Of a DNA stretch of 64,000 bases, positions 61,501-64,000 are shown piece by piece. The first letter of the stretch is position 1, and the number at the start of each line of letters is the position of its first letter. The notes beneath the pieces are model-generated. The model did no database searches and was not told where the DNA came from. It saw only the letters and a program-made list of their open reading frames with translations. The stretch comes from Brachionus rotundiformis. Lineage: Eukaryota; Rotifera; Eurotatoria; Ploima; Brachionidae. The DNA lies in contig JAESIW010000180.1 of the NCBI GenBank assembly GCA_016802295.1, positions 1,739,619 through 1,803,618 of the forward strand, in the 5' to 3' direction. A program made the position numbers and the translations under genes.

Positions 61501-62234
61501 TGCGCAATTCACTGCTAAATTTACGCAAGTCAAGACGCCACTTGACCCGTTTGCTGGACGAGAATAGCAAAAAAATGTCCTCAAGCTGCTCGACTGGGCC
61601 ATCGTCGACCAGCTCGTCGTTTACCACCTCCAACATGGGCCTGTACAAGCAGCACGTGGCCAGCCAGTCAAAAAAGCCCTGCATGTACATGCTTACCGAG
61701 GGCAGGTGTCTCAGATCGGACTGCCGGTTCGTGCACGACTTCAAGACAATTACGTGCAAGTACTGGCTCGAGGGCGAGTGCCTCAAGGGCGAGAGTTGTG
61801 AGTTCTTGCACGAAATAGTCGAGACCGAGAAGAAGAGCAAAAAGTCCAAGAAGGAGGCCAAGGCAAAAAAAGACTTCAAGCTGGACACCGAGGAGTTTCC
61901 TGCTCTCGGCTTAACTGCCGAAAAGCCCAAACAAACTTCGCCCAAAGTCAAACCACAGCTAATGGCGAATGTGGTCAAGAAAACTGCGCACAAAAAAGAA
62001 GCCGACGCAGCCAAAGTGTCCAAAGAAGACAAAAAGAACGCCAAGCAAAAGAGCGAGCACAAGGCTCGTGCTGGAAAAAATGCCGCCTCGACTCCCGTCA
62101 TACAAATCACCATTAAGCCGAACAAACAAGCCAAAAAATCATCAGCCAACAGCTGTGGCAGCAGTTTGACAAGCAATGGTAGCTCAAGTGCGACCAGTAG
62201 TCGGGCCAACAGCAAAATACGTGTCAAAAAATAA
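58560..62234 (+). CDS. Large CCCH zinc-finger protein
   Basis: Three exons, 58560-58668, 59017-59093 and 59934-62234, giving 828 residues. The ATG at 58560 was preferred over one inside exon 3 because the first two exons are open, less AT-rich and join in frame. The N-terminal part is rich in His, Gln and Ser; the middle is very acidic with many Tyr and Asp (YEDYEDQVYIDSLTEEEAIS). Two CCCH fingers lie near residue 650-690: CMYMLTEGRCLRSDCRFVH (C-x8-C-x4-C-x3-H) and CKYWLEGECLKGESCEFLH (C-x7-C-x5-C-x3-H). A LDTEEFPALG motif and a Lys-, Ser- and Ala-rich tail follow. Such fingers bind RNA. I do not recognise a specific orthologue. The coding sequence is clearly richer in GC than any neighbour, suggesting high expression or codon selection. 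Confidence 0.85.
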
Positions 62235-62262
62235 AAGAAAAATTGCTTACCAAAAAAAAAAA

Positions 62263-62268
62263 AAATAA
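62263..62268 (+). promoter_or_regulatory. Possible polyadenylation signal of the CCCH gene
   Basis: AATAAA just after the stop, but A-runs surround it and a long T-rich 3' region follows, so a distal site is equally possible. Confidence 0.35.
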
Positions 62269-64000
62269 ATAAAAAGTTAAATATTGAGATAAAATTTTAA
62301 AAATTAAATAGGATTATTGTAATTATGTAATTAGAAGTGAGGATAATGATTGGCTTTTTTTTCTAATTTTGTGTCTTTTTTTTTTCGTCAGTTGATCTAG
62401 GATCTGTTTGTGAGCGAAATTTTCTGGGTTTTTTTAAAATCCTGTTGTTTTTCTTTCGTCGCAGTTTTCTTTTTTGTCGTGTCCTCAGACCAACGTTTAT
62501 GTAATTTTTAATATATATATATATTTTTTTTTAAATTCATAGACAACTCAATTAAATTTAGTAAATTTTTTTCTCGCTTCCAGACGGATTTAAAATTTTT
62601 GGAATTATGTGAAAAGGAAATTTGAGATGTCTGTAGCAAAAATGTTCACATAGACAAATACAACACATTAATACACATATAATGTTAAACAGTAGGGCCC
62701 GCAGCTTGGACCTAAATATTAAAATATATTTTTTTTTAATCGAATACTAAAATTTAAATGTAATTTCTTTTTTCCTTTTTTTTTTTTTCATTTTTTTTTG
62801 TCGCGTTCTCAAACTAAAAAACTTAAATTTTCAATTTGAATTTTTTTAAATCATTTTTTATGTCTTTAAATTTAAAAATTTAATGAGTCGTCTATTTTTT
62901 GTCTTTTCTAAAATTCTTTTTTTGTGTTATCGAATTTAAAAAATTTAATTTTTCTTTCTGTCTACTCTATCATTATCACTCATTAGATTTTTTTTATTTA
63001 ATCTTTTTTGATTCGGTTCTCTCGGACACAATTTACCTTGGGCACTAAACAAACAATTTATCACAAGATCAAAATATTTTGTTCCTAGTGCCTTAAGCTT
63101 ACAGGTCCGAATTTTCTTAATCATAATGCCTTTTTGTGTCAATGTTTTTCAAATGTCCATTTTATTTTTGGTTTTATCTCATATTTACTTTATATTATTG
63201 TAATTAAAAAAATTCAAGCAAAAATAATTAAAATAAATTCTAACAAAATAGTACTTTTTAAACTTAAATGTCTATGTCCTTGTGATAAAAAGTTAAGCTA
63301 TCTATGATTAAAAGACTTTTTGTGTCGTCGAAAAAATTTATTATTTTTATGCGATAATTAAAAAAAAATTTAAAAAAATTTAAAAAAATTATTTAAAAAA
63401 ATTTATTATTGTTATGCGATATAAATAAAACACGGGATAAAAAAAGGGGACATAACAAAACTAAATTAAAAATGAAATAGATTGAGGAAAATCGGTACAG
63501 CAAAATTTCTGGGATAAAAATAAGATGGGATATAATCATGCATTAAATGTAGATTCAGTTTACTTTTATACCACTATCTAGTTCTTGTTTATTTTAATCA
63601 ATATTCAAAAAATAGATTAAATGACTTGTTTCTAGGGGAATCTAAAAACGAATTCTAAAAGGATGCTTATGATTGTTAATAATTAAGAAAGAGTTAATCT
63701 AGTTAACAACGCTTATATAAATTGGACGAATGAATGTGAGCAACTTCTACTAAAGAGACTGGTAAAGCCTTTTAGGTCTATACTTGTACAATTACTTCTT
63801 TCCTATGTAAGTGATAGCCATATCCTTGGCTATAAACATTTTTTTTATGTATGGTTATGGAAAAATAAAGACAAGTCGTAAAATTATATGTTCCTGAAAC
63901 TATAAATTAATATTTGATAAGTTAAATGCATTTTTTAACTTCTAATCATATGTGGCCACCTATCTTTAGCTCACTTTATTGAATCTTTTGATAATTTTGG
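62269..64000. other. T-rich 3' flank to the window end
   Basis: About 1.7 kb with T-runs, an AT repeat near 62510 and the repeat copy at 63406-63553. The stretch 63690-63880 (TTATATAAATTGGACGAATG to GGTTATGGAAAAATAAAG) might be a LINE 3' end. No coding exon seen. Confidence 0.45.
63406..63553 (+). repeat. Dispersed repeat, copy B
   Basis: Partner of 38186-38325 in the same orientation, with about three quarters of bases matching by eye. Just before it, TTTATTATT-TTATGCGATA occurs twice, a small local duplication. Confidence 0.65.

Noticed and set aside
61469..62227. Minus-strand open frame of about 250 codons
   Set aside because: Antisense shadow of the CCCH gene; leucine- and serine-rich low complexity with no domain.
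1..64000. CRISPR array, rRNA or prokaryotic operon signals
   Set aside because: None present; the window is an intron-bearing animal nuclear sequence.

Overview
The window is a stretch of a very AT-rich animal nuclear genome. Almost every gene is a recognisable metazoan family split by short GT-AG introns, mostly 45-70 nt. Families include syntaxin-1, PARP, Nup93, PEX2, TMEM141, an ABCG half-transporter, UBXN4, an astacin/MAM/TSP1 protease, CFAP157, MAP9, MKK7, PACRGL, golgin-97 and TMBIM4. Ciliary genes, an APE-type LINE, compact genes and extreme AT content would fit a rotifer or another small lophotrochozoan. That placement is inference; the metazoan assignment is firm.

Layout: 1-3.4 kb holds two tandem syntaxin-1-like genes on the minus strand, the left one cut by the window edge. 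After about 3.7 kb of AT-rich spacer comes a WWE-WWE-WGR-PARP gene (+, 7.1-9.6 kb). Nup93 (-) and a secreted sushi/LamG protein (-) follow. A divergent PEX2-TMEM141 pair (+) starts at 15.8 kb, and an ABCG transporter (-) spans 17.8-20.5 kb. A 5'-truncated, frame-broken LINE fills 22.1-25.4 kb. UBXN4 (+), the secreted astacin (+) and CFAP157 (+) occupy 26-36 kb. A degenerate SWIM-finger gene (-) and a MAP9-like gene in two blocks (-) fill 37-42.7 kb. MKK7 (+), PACRGL (+), golgin-97 (+), TMBIM4 (+) and a long CCCH zinc-finger gene (+) complete the window. About 5.4 kb of gene desert precedes the last one.

For most genes I reconstructed exon structure by hand. Frames close exactly for both syntaxins, PARP, Nup93, the sushi gene, ABCG, TMEM141, UBXN4, MKK7, PACRGL, golgin-97, TMBIM4 and the CCCH gene, which supports the splice calls. 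The genes do not form one pathway. The clearest theme is cilia and microtubules: CFAP157, PACRGL and MAP9 each carry an RFX X-box-like site near the start. Mobile DNA consists of the LINE, a degraded LINE 3' end in the MAP9 intron, two palindromic elements with TACCGTAA ends, a dispersed 140-bp repeat, and fragments of transposase-type HTH and SWIM domains. I found no evidence for a wholly new system. The most unusual items are the PARP architecture, the syntaxin duplication, the shared TACCGTAA elements and the X-box-like pattern.
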